The notes under the pieces were generated by a model that saw only the letters and a list, made by a program, of their open reading frames with translations, searched no databases and was not told the origin of the DNA. From Lineus longissimus (taxonomy: Eukaryota > Nemertea > Pilidiophora > Heteronemertea > Lineidae), in assembly GCF_910592395.1 (NCBI RefSeq), contig NC_088317.1, positions 9,178,001 through 9,242,000 of the forward strand: a stretch of DNA of 64,000 bases, in the 5' to 3' direction. Shown in pieces: positions 12,063 to 23,096 of the stretch (the first letter of the stretch is position 1; each line of letters begins with the position of its first letter). The position numbers were made by a program, and so were the translations under genes.

Positions 12063-13752
12063 TCACTCTCCTTTGGCCATTTTTTCAAGTACAGAGAATG
12101 CCGATGACCTGGACTTGTACTCCTTTGGTTTTGAGCCAGTTGTCTGGGATTCGCTGGTTTCCGTAACAGCATCCACTAGTACCTCCAATAGCCATACTGC
12201 CTTTTTTGCGAGATGAACCTTTGTTTCTTCCAGATGAAGCCGTTGTTCTTCCACGTCAAGTCGCTTGCTCTCGATTTTGACCCGTTCCTTCTCCACATCA
12301 ATTAGTTCAACGGCATGTGAAAGCTTCTTATCTGCGAGAGACAAACCAGTTGAAGACGCCTTGGAAGAGCCAGCAGTGGGACGACAGCTCTTGGGTTGTC
12401 GGGCAGGACTTGGCGGCGGTGAAGGGGATCGGGTGTCATCTTCTGAGCTGCTATCGTTCGGGCGCGTGACGGTTGCTGTAACCTTACGAATTCTCTGGAA
12501 AATACATTTGATAGACTTAAATGCAAAAAGCCATTAAACATGAGTGAGGTCTTAGTATGTCTTTAGTTGTTATTTACTTCCTTCTCATATAGAAGGCCAG
12601 TACTGAAACGGGCACGTCAGGAGATACGTTTTCTTTCCTAATAACGACACAAGCAAATGAGAAAAAGCATTGCACAGATCGTTGTGCAGCCACCTGGAAA
12701 GTTGCGATCTTCCCTTATCACTGCTTATGCCTCCAGTAATCAAAGTCCTATTTACCTCGGGTGATTTCCGCAATTCAGCGGTATGGAATGTATACAATGA
12801 CTTCTTTGCTGCGACAGACAAACCAGTTGAAGACGCCTTGGAAGAGCCAGCAGTGGGACGACAGCTCTTGGGTTGTCGGACAGGACTTGGCGGCGGTGAA
12901 GGGGATCGGGTGTCATCTTCTGAGCTGCTATCGTTCGGGCGCGTGACGGTTGCTGTAACCTTACGAATTCTCTGGAAAATACATTTGATAGAATTAAGTA
13001 TTGAATGCTATGTAAGGATGAAATATCTCGTCAAGAGCCAAGCGCCTAAGATGGCACTTTTGAATCTGCAGACAAATCGGGCGAAATGTAATGCAGGAAA
13101 CTGGAGCGCCCGCAGACGACCAACCTACCTTCGATTTTTGAAGTGAGAGTGACGCATTCTGATCGAAATAAGAAATTTCGTCATCATCGGCTTCTGTGAC
13201 AGACGAGGAAAACGGGTATTGCTGGTTCATGTCATCTTCAGGTAGGTCCAGCTCTTCTGTGTCCATACCAGTAGCGATTCCTTGTATCATTTCGACACCG
13301 ATTAGGCCTACGATCCTTTGCTCGAGTTGCGTCAACTCGGACATATCATCGCCAAGGGGTTTGTTCCCGGTCCGCTTGGTCAGTACATTGATTTTTGCAG
13401 CCTTCTGTTTTGCCTTCGATTTCAGGTCATGCCATTTATGGTGAACTGCTTCGATCGTTCTCCGGACGCTTGCCACACTGTTGATCTTAAGGGTTATTTC
13501 TTTCCACGTGTCGGACTTCCGCTTCAGCGTAATGACATCCGAAAACTTGCTGCTGATCACGGACCACTTCGATTCCAAGAGATCAACTAACTTTATAATT
13601 TCATTTGGGGAAAAATTCACACCCCGTTTCCTCTTTCCTTCCTCGGGTGGTGGGACAACGGTCTTCTTTCCTTCCTCGGGTGGTGGGACAATGGTCTTCC
13701 TCTTCTTATTGGTTTTCTCCATGATGTTGTCAGGGTGGCGAATATCCATCAA
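12063..13752 (-). CDS. Myb/SANT-like DNA-binding protein of Harbinger element B
   Basis: The second protein of Harbinger elements, which in characterised families binds DNA and helps import and recruit the transposase. Exon 1 (13752-13129) encodes a lysine-rich start and a Myb/SANT-like domain of the NAIF1/zeste type (FSPNEIIKLVDLLESKW, FSDVITLKRKSDTWKEIT, VHHKWHDLKSK). It ends at an AAG|GTAGGT donor. A second exon (12494-12063) begins after TTTTCCAG and continues in frame through a serine/proline-rich segment (RSPSPPPSPARQPKS) to a charged coiled coil (KERVKIESKRLDVEEQRLHLE) and stop, giving about 351 residues. A second copy of the start of this exon lies at about 12971-12816 and would give a different tail. 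Confidence 0.8.
12339..12512. repeat. Duplicated exon segment in element B, copy 1
   Basis: A segment of about 170 bp that is almost identical to about 12816-12996, in the same orientation. It includes the acceptor side and the SPSPPPSPAR-coding part of the Myb gene. Only this copy is joined to the coiled-coil tail. Confidence 0.85.
12816..12996. repeat. Duplicated exon segment in element B, copy 2
   Basis: Near-identical copy of 12339-12512 with the same splice acceptor (TTTTCCAG read on the minus strand). On the minus strand the frame continues after the repeat for about 60 codons with a different sequence to a stop near 12585. Splicing to this copy would give a shorter protein lacking the coiled coil. 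Confidence 0.8.
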
Positions 13753-14042
13753 ATGATGGTAAGCACGTCCAATTACTGTATAAATACTCGATGCCCCTAT
13801 TACAAACAGTCAATGAGGTGAGCTCAAGTGGATTACGTAACAATTCTATACAGATCACCTCAAGTGCGTACCTGATAATATTTCCCTACGAAGGGTTTAA
13901 TAAGTAATACGGTAATAAATCGATGATAATGCTTTGTGAATAAGACGTAGTGTCTTACTTGGCAGTTACTAAAGTCTTACTACGAGCCACGTAAATCGTT
14001 ATTAGTAACAATTTTACGAAGGCTTCATGAATAAGGCCCCAG

Positions 14043-15001
14043 GTCTGTGTTGCACTCAGATTTTTTGCTACCGGCAGTTTTCAACTTGCATGGCTAGTGG
14101 CTTGAGTCAACCTACCATATCAAGGATTGTGACCAGAGTTTCCTCTGCTTTAGAAGCTAAAGCACAGCAGTTTATAGTGTTTCCTCGAACGGCTGCCGAG
14201 CAAGAGCGTGAGAAAGAGGGTTTCTACTCTGAACGCCATCGGATTCCGAATGTCTTTGGCTGTATAGATGTTCACTTATTCCAATTAACTGTCCCTCCGT
14301 AAACGAGGCGTCTTATGTATGCAAGAAACAGCGAGATGCCATAAATGTGCAAGGAGTCTGTTCGCATGACTTGAAATTCACTAATATCGTTGCCCGTTGG
14401 CCAGGTGCCACACACGATGCGTTTATCTGGTGTAACTGCAGCTTAAAGGCGAAGATGAAACGTGGACTACTGGATGATGGTGGATACCTGCTAGTTGACA
14501 GTGCCTATCCTCTCAGACCCTACCTAATGACCCCTGTATCCCACCCAGAAGATGCTGCAGATAGTTGATATAACGTTCACCACCGGCGAATTCGAAGCAT
14601 CATTGAACGAACATTCGGAAGATGGAAAAACAGATGGAGGTGCTTACACGTAGAAGGTAAGCCCCTGAATAATGTACACTCATTATCATATTATGCAATT
14701 CCGGAGATTGCATCTAGGACCAGTCGCTTAAACAATGGAATTATATACTTACACATGTATTCCAAATGTTTGCTATTTTTTCAGGTGGAACCCTCCAATT
14801 TCGACCCGAAAAGTGTTGCTCAATTATCATTGCGACTGCCGTGTTACATAACATGTGAAAACCATGGACTTCCCGTTCCTCGTAATCCACCCGCCAACGT
14901 GGACAATCCCGATGTCGACAAAAACCCTCTAATTGGTTTCGCAGACAACGAGACGGGCGTGGACGCAAGGACAAGAATCATAGATCAATATTTTAAGAAT
15001 A
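14043..15001 (+). pseudogene. Element A HARBI1-type transposase, 3' part
   Basis: Continues the gene broken at 10178. Residues matching the element B transposase are found in order: GLSQPTISRIVTRVSSA, ERHRIPNVFGCID, ARWPGATHDAFIW and GGYLLVDSAYPLRPYL, then RTFGRWKNRWRCLH. After an intron ending in TTTTTCAG at about 14783, the C-terminal exon follows. Breaks include a frameshift after the first catalytic Asp (near 14270), an in-frame stop near 14566, GD to VD at the second catalytic motif (the Asp itself remains), and a 2-bp deletion at about 14852 within the last exon. It is a dead copy. Confidence 0.85.
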
Positions 15002-15336
15002 TGTACGTATTTTTTACTTATTTTATTGCCAAATAAACAACCGAACCATCACCAATTACTGCTTGGGAGAAATATGTGTGTTTGGCCAGAACAACGGATA
15101 AACAACAAAATTATGTAGATCCACCATAACACATGAATGTTTTGAAGAAATAAACTATGATATCTACCATAACACATGATTGTTTTGAAGAAAAAAACTA
15201 TGATAAGCAATTACATATCTCGCAGAGTAGGTTACACTTGTAGTAGGCTACAACTCAGTCACCTAGGGCAGATGTAGAACCCAGGCACAATTGTCCGTAA
15301 TATTTCGGCAGTGTTAACAAGTTTACCATGAAGGAA
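15002..15336. other. Element A spacer between converging genes
   Basis: AT-rich non-coding DNA between the end of the transposase pseudogene and the stop of the minus-strand Myb gene. It includes a short direct duplication of about 60 bp (around 15118 and 15162, TACCATAACACATGA). Confidence 0.5.
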
Positions 15337-17405
15337 TCACTCTCCTTTGCCCTGTCTAGATCTGTGTTCCATCAGTTTTGGACCAATATCCTCCGATTCA
15401 CTGGCTTTCGTGACTAGTAAATCCAAAAGATGCACAGCCTTTTTAAAGATATCAACTTTTGTTTCTTCCAGGTGAAGCCTTCTTTCTTCAACATCAAGTT
15501 GCTTCTTCTCAACTTCTACCCGCTCCTTCTCTACCACGACTACTTCAGCCGCATAGGAAAGTTTCCTTTCTGCTGCAGATCCCATGGATGAACCAGCCTT
15601 TCCTGATCGCCGGAAAGAAGAATATGAAGCTGAAGGAACGTCACCATCCGAGATGTCATCGACAGGATGAGTGATGAATAGCGCTACAACTCGACGATTT
15701 GTCTGAAATGTTGACGAAATTAAAATCATGTTAATCTTAATAGTAAAATTCTTATGTAGTTCATTTCTTGACCACTCAAACTTTTTGGGGTGTGGGATGT
15801 TCTGTCAACTGCAGCGTTCGTCTGTCTGTCGGTCGGTACGTTTCCTGTTCTAGCCGAGTAATTTGGGGGAAAGGGAGATGTGAAATTAGAACACTTCCCC
15901 CTTCCTTAAATACGTAGATGCACAAACACCACTTCTTGGGCCATCCCGCTAAATTAGTAATTTTTTTCTGTCTTACCTTTGGTGATCCCGACAGTAAAGT
16001 ACAGATGACGTTCTTTCTAGGACAGAAGAACCACGCTTTGAAGATTGCAAGCTGCAGCGTTGTGGTGGTGGAGTAGGAGAACGGACGGCTTCATCGGAGT
16101 TGACATCATCACGGCGTGTCATGGTACATGAAGCTCTCTTATTTCGAGCAGCCTGAAAAATAAGATCCATTGTGACTGATTACATGCAAAAAATACAAAT
16201 TGTTTGCTTCATGCATTAGTTTATAGGCTTTTATGATTATAAAGCTAATTATTTAGCGCTTAAAATACAATATCACCAATATTTAAGGGATAAAATTGAG
16301 CAATCAGTCTTTAACATGGGTGAAGTAAACACTACTTACAGTCAGTGATTTCTGCAAATCTACATGAGCGGACATCTTTGCTGGAAGAGGAGAATCTCCC
16401 ATGGACTCCATAAACGATCAGGAGACGGGACCCTTATGTGGTCGCACACGATTCCTTGGTGGTGGAGAAGGAGAACGGACGTCTTCATCGTAGACGGCAA
16501 TGTCTAGGGAGGCAATGGTATCTATTTCGTTTCGAAGTTCCTGTAAATTCAATTTAGTGGTTGAAAGTGATATCAAAGATAGGAGGGTTTGTTACATTCG
16601 ATCGAAACAGCCATGTGTAGTCAACAGTTGGGCCATATTATCGAATCAACATCGTTACAATATCAGGTTGTAGTGGTTGGGGGAGGGGTAGGGGTCCTCA
16701 CTCGAGATTTTTGTATGATGCAGTTCGGGAGATTTATTTACCATTTTCGACATGGCATACCAGTTTTACCCGTGGCAAAAAGAAGTATGCGTTATGCCAG
16801 TCACTTTTTTCTTGCCATGGGGGTACTAAATCATTCTCTAGACTCGGCCATCTTTGAAACGTGTCTTTGAACACTGGTTGCCAACAACTTACTTGTTCTG
16901 ATATCCGCGTTTCGAAATCGAAGTCGCGGTCCTCGTGGTTGTCATGGTCCCCGGAGACAGGCTCTTCTGTATTTATGCCGCCAGTGATTCCCTCAATCAT
17001 TTCAGTCCCGATGAGTCCTGCAATCCTTTCCTCCAATTCCGTTAGCTGAGGAATGGCATCTTCCAATGGCACGTTGCCAGTTTTTGACAACATCTTTTTT
17101 ACATAGACGGCCTTTTGTTTGACTTTTGATTTCATATCGTCCCACTTGTGCCGAATGCTTTTGTTTGTTCTAAGTACTGTGCCAACGATGTTCACTCTTC
17201 GCGTTATGTCACTCCACACATCCTGCTTTCGCTTCAATGTAATCACATCTGAAAACTTGTCATTAATAACCCTCCAATTCTTTTCCACAAGACTAACACA
17301 CTTTAGAACTTCGGTGGGGGAAAACTTCGGCTGACAGCTGTTAAAAATGGTGTCATCCTCGTCATCTCGCGGGACGAGAGTTTTTCTCCTCTTCGGTCCC
17401 ATCAC
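15337..17405 (-). pseudogene. Myb/SANT-like protein gene of Harbinger element A
   Basis: Homologous in layout to the element B gene. Exon 1 (17405-16893) encodes FSPTEVLKCVSLVEKNW, FSDVITLKRKQDVW and IRHKWDDMKSK and ends at CAA|GTAAGT. Two middle exon-like segments on the minus strand, about 16550-16390 and 16155-15990, both encode an acidic RSPSPPP or RSPTPPP stretch; the first ends at an in-frame stop. The last exon (about 15702-15337) encodes the coiled coil (KKQLDVEERRLHLEETKVD) and stop. Because the middle exons carry a stop and clear divergence, I treat the gene as probably inactive, although alternative splicing could skip the broken exon. Confidence 0.65.
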
Positions 17406-17981
17406 GCTTCTTGCAAATTCCGGGAAATAATGGTGTATAGAGCTTGTGGTGTCCCTGTATATAGGTCTATTACAGTGACGACATGCTCAATTGTATTTCA
17501 TAATACATCAATGACTCACCCCGGCCAAAGTGCTCAACCGCGCAAAACAACGTGAGCGTTACGAGAGGTGAAGTAAGTAAGGCATTAGGAGAAGCATAAG
17601 AATGCTTTGTGAATACCACGTAATGACTTATTACATAGTTACAAAAGTCTAAAGCCTAGTTCATACTCCAACGCACGACCGCCGGCGACCGACGCACGAT
17701 CAAATTCTCGACGCTGACGTTGTGGTGTTGATTCATACTTTCGCGTGCGACGGCGATGGCCATCGGCGTCCGGAAGCGCGTTCGGTCGGCGTGCGATATT
17801 AAAGAGTTCAACAAATTTTAACTCTCTGCGTCCGATCGCGGCGTCGTACCAATGAATGATCACTTTTCTGGTCATGGGACCAATGACTCATGTTTATGCA
17901 TATTTTCAAAGGCGCCTAGATGGGGAATGGGAATTGATTACGTCGTTTTACGCTTGAGCTTCCTCACATAACGAAGTTAAA

Positions 17982-19941
17982 ATGTCGGACGCAAAAGAGC
18001 TACTAATATGTGAAGTAAAACGTTACAAATGTCTTTATGACATTTCCAGATCCGACAACAAGGACAGCCTGAAGAAGGAAAATGCGTGGCGGGCAATTGG
18101 AGCAGCTCTTGGCAAAGACAGTGAATATCTTCCTGTTGTTTATTCACTTTGTTTATGAGACTTGCCTTTTTACGTCGTTTTGAGTCGATTGTGGCATACA
18201 TCATGTATATTGGCCAGTACCAATGCATTGAGTTAGCAGTCTTTACACCCTCATTGTAGGCCCATGTGTTTTTGCGGTGCTAGATACAATGTGAAGATTT
18301 ATATAACCCGACGAGTGTCTCTATTGAAAGGAGATTTATTGTATGAGACATGGGACTAATAGTTTGGCCGCCTCAATAATGGAAATGTAGTTTTTAACAA
18401 AGGGGGCCTATTGAAGTATAGCCCCCAAGTCCCGTCATTCAGTCAGTCACACTGTAATCTTATAGAATGATAATCACAATGCCCCACAGGACGATGGTAC
18501 TCACGCGAGTTTGCAGTGATTTATTGCCCCCCCCCCTCCCCCATTATGAGCAGGGGAAGTTGCCCACTGACGCGAATTTTGCTAGATTTCAAACACATTT
18601 CATTAAAATACTGAAGGAAGCTCTTTAACTGTCCGAGGACATGAAAAAATGTTCACCAATCAAGTTAATTTTTGTTGTATTATTCGTGGAATGCCTTTAA
18701 GAACAGCAAGTGACGTACATTGGCCACAGCGCCTTGAAATTTAAATTTAGTGCCTGAGTTAAGGAATTTTCCTATTAGCGTTCAGTGGGGAACCAGTGGG
18801 AAACCAACAGGGTAATTAGCGCATGCGCAGTGGGTTATTCCTAAAATTTCTGGTAATGCAATGCAATCACTGATAAGACATGTATAGAGACACGATGCAA
18901 TTGGACCAAACTTGACGCTGCAGTAGACAGGCCAAGATCTCTGTGAACTCAGTAATAATTAACATTCTTCATAATTATATTTCAATTCTTTCCAGGCAAC
19001 TGGGCTGCAAAGAGTTTCAAAGGTCTACGAGATGTCTACCTAAAAAAGAAACGAGAAGTATCTAACATGAAGAGTGGGTCTGCAGCATCGTTTAAACCGA
19101 AGTGGAAATACTATGTTTTGATGTCATTTCTTGCACCATTCATAAGAAGTGGAAGGTATGTACCATTTTAGATTTATGCACGGTTTGAGCTGCTCTTTCA
19201 TGAACAAACTTATCCGTAAAGTTAGCTACTATTTATTCCCGCACTGGGTAGCAATTGAACAGGTGTTGCATTGAATTAGCATACTGGGGTGTTCATTGGT
19301 TATGCGGGGAGGGTGTAGGAAATTTCAGAAACTGGTGATTTGAATTCGAGCCGAAGGTACAGCTATTTCCTTTCTAAATGACGACAATTTATTTTTCACC
19401 ACTGATGGCAACTTCAAACCCACAACAACCTGTACGGACACAGGTGCAAGCGCCATCGTGGAAGATGTTGCAGACGACCAAAGTACTGAACGGAGGCGTA
19501 TGGAACCTTTTTGAGGAACCCATTGAACAGCAGGACCAGTCAGCTGAAACGTCTGTTTCGTCCTTTCCATCTACATCTAAACGTAAAAGAACGGATAGAG
19601 ATTCTGTAGATAGTGAAATCCTTTCTGTGCTAAAGAAATCTTCCGATGCGATTGGTAACATCAAACGTCCAAACAGAGATGAAACAATGGTATGGGCTGA
19701 ATCAATCGGTATGCGCATGCAGAAGCTGACATCACGCCAGAGAGCATTGATGAGAGTTAAGGTGGAGCAGATGATGTTTGATGCAGAATTTGGAGAACAG
19801 ACAACAGCGCTCCAAGATGGTGTCAAGTCGCAAGCTGATGATTCGTTCTCCGGAAGTTCACCCCATACGTACATCGAACTGACATCTAATAACGTTGTAT
19901 CATTTCCTGGTCTCCAAGATTATCAGCCGTATAAGTATTGA
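17982..19941 (+). CDS. MADF-BESS DNA-binding protein of element C
   Basis: Exon 1 (17982-18120) begins the MADF domain (LLICEVKRYKCLYDISRSD, AWRAIGAALGKD). It splices in phase to exon 2 (18996-19155; NWAAKSFKGLRDVYLKKKR, WKYYVLMSFLAP) using a TTTCCAG acceptor and a GTATGT donor. The last exon (about 19330-19941) ends with a BESS-type motif (WAESIGMRMQKLTSRQRALM). Its first part reads more naturally in a neighbouring frame up to about 19510 (an acidic, threonine-rich stretch including TDTGASAIVEDVADD), so a frameshift is likely and the acceptor is uncertain. MADF-BESS proteins serve as the DNA-binding partner in some Harbinger families, replacing the Myb protein of A and B. Confidence 0.7.
18123..18995. 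other. Intron 1 of the element C MADF-BESS gene
   Basis: Long intron with a C-rich tract near 18530 and no reading frame of interest. Boundaries are inferred from in-phase joining of the two MADF halves. Confidence 0.6.
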
Positions 19942-20342
19942 TACCGGCATGTGAAACTATGGTTTAAATTCAGAAGACATTGCTACATGTATCAATCAGA
20001 TCAATTGATCATTTGCCTAATCTGTCAAGTCTACATGTATTCATTGATAAATTGTTGAAGATATATCTTATTACACGATGATCAAGTTCGTTATCAATAT
20101 TCATTCTATCAATCAGGCTGTGAACCCCTCTGTACGTGGTTTAGTTGCCAGGGCAGGGCTCCTTCTTCACTGGTGAAGTAGTCTTTGAGATTGTTCCTAA
20201 CCTCTGCAGCATTTATATCGTAATTATTAGCACCAACGCGACCGATGGGGTTAAGAGCAGAGCCCTCGCCTATTTCTTTCCTCCACACTCCCTCTGTTAT
20301 GTTGTGTTGTTCATCCTCCTGGTCAACAAAGCCTGGTGGACA

Positions 20343-21554
20343 TTACTGCGCTGCAGGTTGTTTTGCCCGATCGGTCTCTCGTAGAAAGTCGTGGAGACAA
20401 AGTGTAGCTTTCACTATACCAACAACATGCTCCGGTTTAGAAATGATAGGCTTTCGGAAGATTCGCCATCGGGCAGCCAGTATTCCAAACGCATTTTCAA
20501 TTATTCTTCGAGCCCGGGAAAGACGATAATTGAAGATGAGTTGATCCTGGGGTAGGTTTCGTCCGGGGAATGGGCGCATCAGACCGGTGCGCAAAGGAAA
20601 CTCTTCATCTCCAACAAGCATGTGCGGGACTTCTCGATTTGTCCCTGGTATGTAAGCCTGAAGGGGGAAATTCAATTCTCCATGTTCAAGAACTTTGCCG
20701 AATGCTGAATTTGCCAATACACCTCCGTCACTGTTGCGTCCGGGTGCTCCTACGTCAAATAGCGTGAATTTGTATTTCGCATCACAAACAGCCATAAGTA
20801 CTATGCTGTGTGTTCCTTTGTAGTTGTAAAAACTGACCCTGCATTGACGGGGGCCTGCATGACCACATGTTTTCCTTCAATGCTCCCAACACAGTTCGGG
20901 AAATTCCAAAAGCGGAAAAAGTCCGAAGCAATTTCCTTCCATTTATCAGTTGATGGAGCTGCGACAAACCTACCCCCCAGAACTGTCCAAATGGCATTGC
21001 AGGTCTCCCGCACAATAATGCAGACGGTTGACAGTCCCATACGATGGGCAAACACGATTGATTGCTGTGAATCCCCAGAGGCGAGATACCTGAAATAAAA
21101 GAAGGTGGACATTATTATATTACCTATAAAATGTGATTCTTCAGAGGAAAATAAGGATGCACGAAATAAATTAATTTAATCGGTTATTGAAAAGTAACTT
21201 ACCTCAAAGTAAGAACAAGACGTTGCTTTGGGTCTATGGGTGTCCTGTGGGTGTATGGTGCTGAAGCGATGGGCCTACAAGCTGGAGCAGCTCTTCTAGC
21301 AATGGTGGGGTAAGGCGCAGATACTTGAAAAAGTAGGTGTGGTCACCGAGTTCCATCTCGCGGACTAGATTGTTAAAGTCCCCTTGTTCCCACCGCCAAG
21401 CGAATATCTCCCTCACATACATATCTCGTCGGTGGCGTTTCCTTCGCATCCTGTAGAGGACAGCCATTGCCTGGACATTTAAAATAAGCAGTGCGTCCTC
21501 CTCCTCCATTTTGACCTGGCAGAATGGTATAATCGCGTGAGCATTCATAGTCAC
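20343..21554 (-). pseudogene. Harbinger-type DDE transposase of element C, two exons
   Basis: Exon 1 (21554-21203) encodes a basic N-terminus (MRRKRHRRDMYVREIF) and LELLQLVGP-like sequence, then shifts frame to PIDPKQRLVLTLR before a GTAAG donor. Exon 2 (21089-20343) has YLASGDSQQSIVFAHRMGLS and GSIEGKHVVMQAP, then a frameshift at a T5 run leading into YNYKGTHSIVLMAVCDA, MLVGDEEFPLRTGLM and RRIIENAFGILAARWRIF. The family (ALP1/HARBI1-like, DDE_4) normally has Asp in the first motif (xDGKH); here it is Glu. The second Asp and the Glu are present. Two frameshifts and this substitution argue for an inactive copy, although both shifts are single-base. Confidence 0.8.
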
Positions 21555-21719
21555 GCGATACGACGCCTACAAAATCGTGCGATGGCATAGGCGACCGACG
21601 CAGGACGCTGCGTTCGACGTTGGCGATGGTCGTGCATCGGAGTATGAATCCACCTTTACTTAGGGCCTCGTAGATTGTTCGTTACTAACAATTCTATGAA
21701 GGCTTCATGAATACGCACC

Positions 21720-21722
21720 CAG
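21720..21722. other. Target-site duplication CAG, right side of element A
   Basis: CAG immediately after the right terminus of A, matching 9753-9755. It joins the two halves of the BEL/Pao integrase. Confidence 0.75.
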
Positions 21723-22070
21723 GATCGCTTTATGCAGAAGTGCGTTCAGTTCAATTACATACCAGTACAGAGCCCCTGGTTGGGTGGCGTATGGTGTCAT
21801 GAAATCATTAATCTGCAAAACCCTTGGCCTAGTCTTCATAACATACAAACAAATGTTGACTTTAGTAAAAGTGCAAAAACATAGTGCTGCTGAAGACGTC
21901 ATTAGGGTTAATGACAATGTTTTAGTTCATGATGATAATGTCGCAATATCTCACTGGAAATTAGCATTGGTTACGCAATTGGTTCGAGGGACAGATGGTA
22001 GACATCAACCGTAGACCGAGCCTAAAGACAATGGCATTGTGTTGCGACGTAGTCTAAGATCATCTGTAGC
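21723..22070 (+). pseudogene. BEL/Pao retrotransposon integrase, 3' part
   Basis: Continues the integrase broken at 9752. The frame after the element A insertion reads YIPVQSPWLGGVW, the conserved post-catalytic motif of BEL integrases (xPWxGGxWE). A second frame (about 21855-22014) reads VNDNVLVHDDNVAISHWKL then RGTDGR, matching the C-terminal module (GDxVLVxDD, WKLGxI, GxDGxxR). It decays after about 22070. Confidence 0.7.
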
Positions 22071-22640
22071 TGAGACACGAAGAAAAATTTAACAACAACT
22101 CGGGCGGGGGGGGGTGAATGTGTAAATGCGTTGCGTAATACAGTAATAGACTATGGAATAGGCTGCTTAGTAGTGAAAATTACATCACTATGCATGAGGA
22201 CGGCTCGTGTCTATGGCCCTTTGAATCATAGGGCACTGCCTGTGTATATGCTCAATTTAGTTAATAAAGCCCTTGTTAATAAGAACTCACAGCGTCAAGT
22301 TGTTCTTTCGGTCGGTTAAATTGCCGTGTATCATATTGACTTGGAATCTCCGAACAATTAATGGCCATAGTTGGACTCATGACGACTACTACCAGGCATC
22401 ACCTGTATCTCCTAACGGGTTGACTTCTTGATGGACGGACTTTGGCACCCAGCACAGGGAGAAATTAGGGCTGTCGCGTGGTGTTTGACTGCCAACCAAA
22501 GGTTGGCGTTCCCATCCTCCCACGAGCAGAATACCTTAGTGTTTAGACTTGAGGATAATCAATTTTCAATTTACACGCTGTTGTAAATTTCCGTGATTAA
22601 TATTCATGTATCATGATGATGCAGTAATTTTTAATTTTCA
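22071..22640. other. Unassigned stretch after the BEL/Pao remnant
   Basis: No genes recognised. It may hold remaining 3' sequence of the retroelement, but I could not identify an LTR. Confidence 0.3.
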
Positions 22641-22644
22641 AAAG

Positions 22645-22810
22645 TTTCGGGTGGCGAACGTCAGGGGGGTAAATGTCCAGGGGCAGATGTCCTAGGCTGG
22701 CAGATGTCCTAGGCTGGCAAATGTCCGGGGGTTAAACGTCTGGGAGGCAAAATTCTGGGGCAAAGGTCCGGCTGGCAAGTGTCCTGGGGGCAAATGTCCT
22801 AGAATCCCTC
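22645..22810. repeat. Degenerate GGCAAATGTCC-type minisatellite
   Basis: Variants of GGCAAATGTCCTAGG and GGGGGTAAACGTC repeat about every 18-20 bp over about 160 bp. Short, degraded and non-coding. Confidence 0.75.
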
Positions 22811-23096
22811 TGTTGAGCGACAGGGGACAAAAATCATCCCTGTAATTTTCCATAGCTGATACTCTTCTCAAACCATAAATTTGGTCCTTCATCGTATTAG
22901 AGGAACATTGAACCCGAGGAACATAGAACCCGAGAAACAAATAACCCAGGGAACATAGAGATTACCCCCATCTTTAACAACAACATGCATGGTAGCGAAT
23001 ATTCCAAATGCTCAGACAAATACTATTGGTACACATTCAAAGGCATAGAGTTTATGAAGAGTTTCCTGCAATGGGGAGGGCTGTTATGCTATAAAC

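Larger units (their letters stand above)
10182..14039. mobile_element. Harbinger element B, nested in the element A transposase
   Basis: Starts GGGCCTTATTCATGAAGCC at 10182 and ends with the exact complement at 14039. CAG is duplicated at 10179-10181 and 14040-14042. It encodes an apparently intact HARBI1-like transposase (plus strand) and a Myb/SANT-like protein (minus strand), arranged tail to tail. B belongs to the same family as A, so an active relative jumped into an older copy. At 3858 bp with both genes open, it is the youngest-looking autonomous element in the window. Confidence 0.92.
17653..21655. mobile_element. Harbinger element C (MADF-BESS type), nested in the right end of A
   Basis: Imperfect TIRs: AGCCTAGTTCATACTCC on the left versus AGGTGGATTCATACTCC as the complement of the right end. 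Flanks are TAA (17650-17652) and TTA (21656-21658), a 3-bp TWA-type duplication with one mismatch. The sequence before 17650 and after 21658 reads as one continuous copy of the A/B terminal region. C carries a MADF-BESS gene on the plus strand and a transposase gene on the minus strand, converging. Confidence 0.8.
9756..21719. mobile_element. Harbinger element A, carrying nested elements B and C
   Basis: The left terminus GGGCCTTATTCATGAAGCC and the right terminus (reverse complement GGTGCGTATTCATGAAGCC) form short TIRs and are flanked by CAG on both sides. A encodes a HARBI1-type transposase on the plus strand, split by element B, and a Myb/SANT protein on the minus strand. Its right terminus is split by element C. 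Removing B (3.9 kb) and C (4.0 kb) leaves about 4.1 kb, the size of an ordinary two-gene Harbinger. BEL/Pao integrase sequence continues on both sides. Confidence 0.85.

Noticed and set aside
19389-19874. 161-codon minus-strand ORF
   Set aside because: Antisense to the MADF-BESS terminal exon; no motifs.
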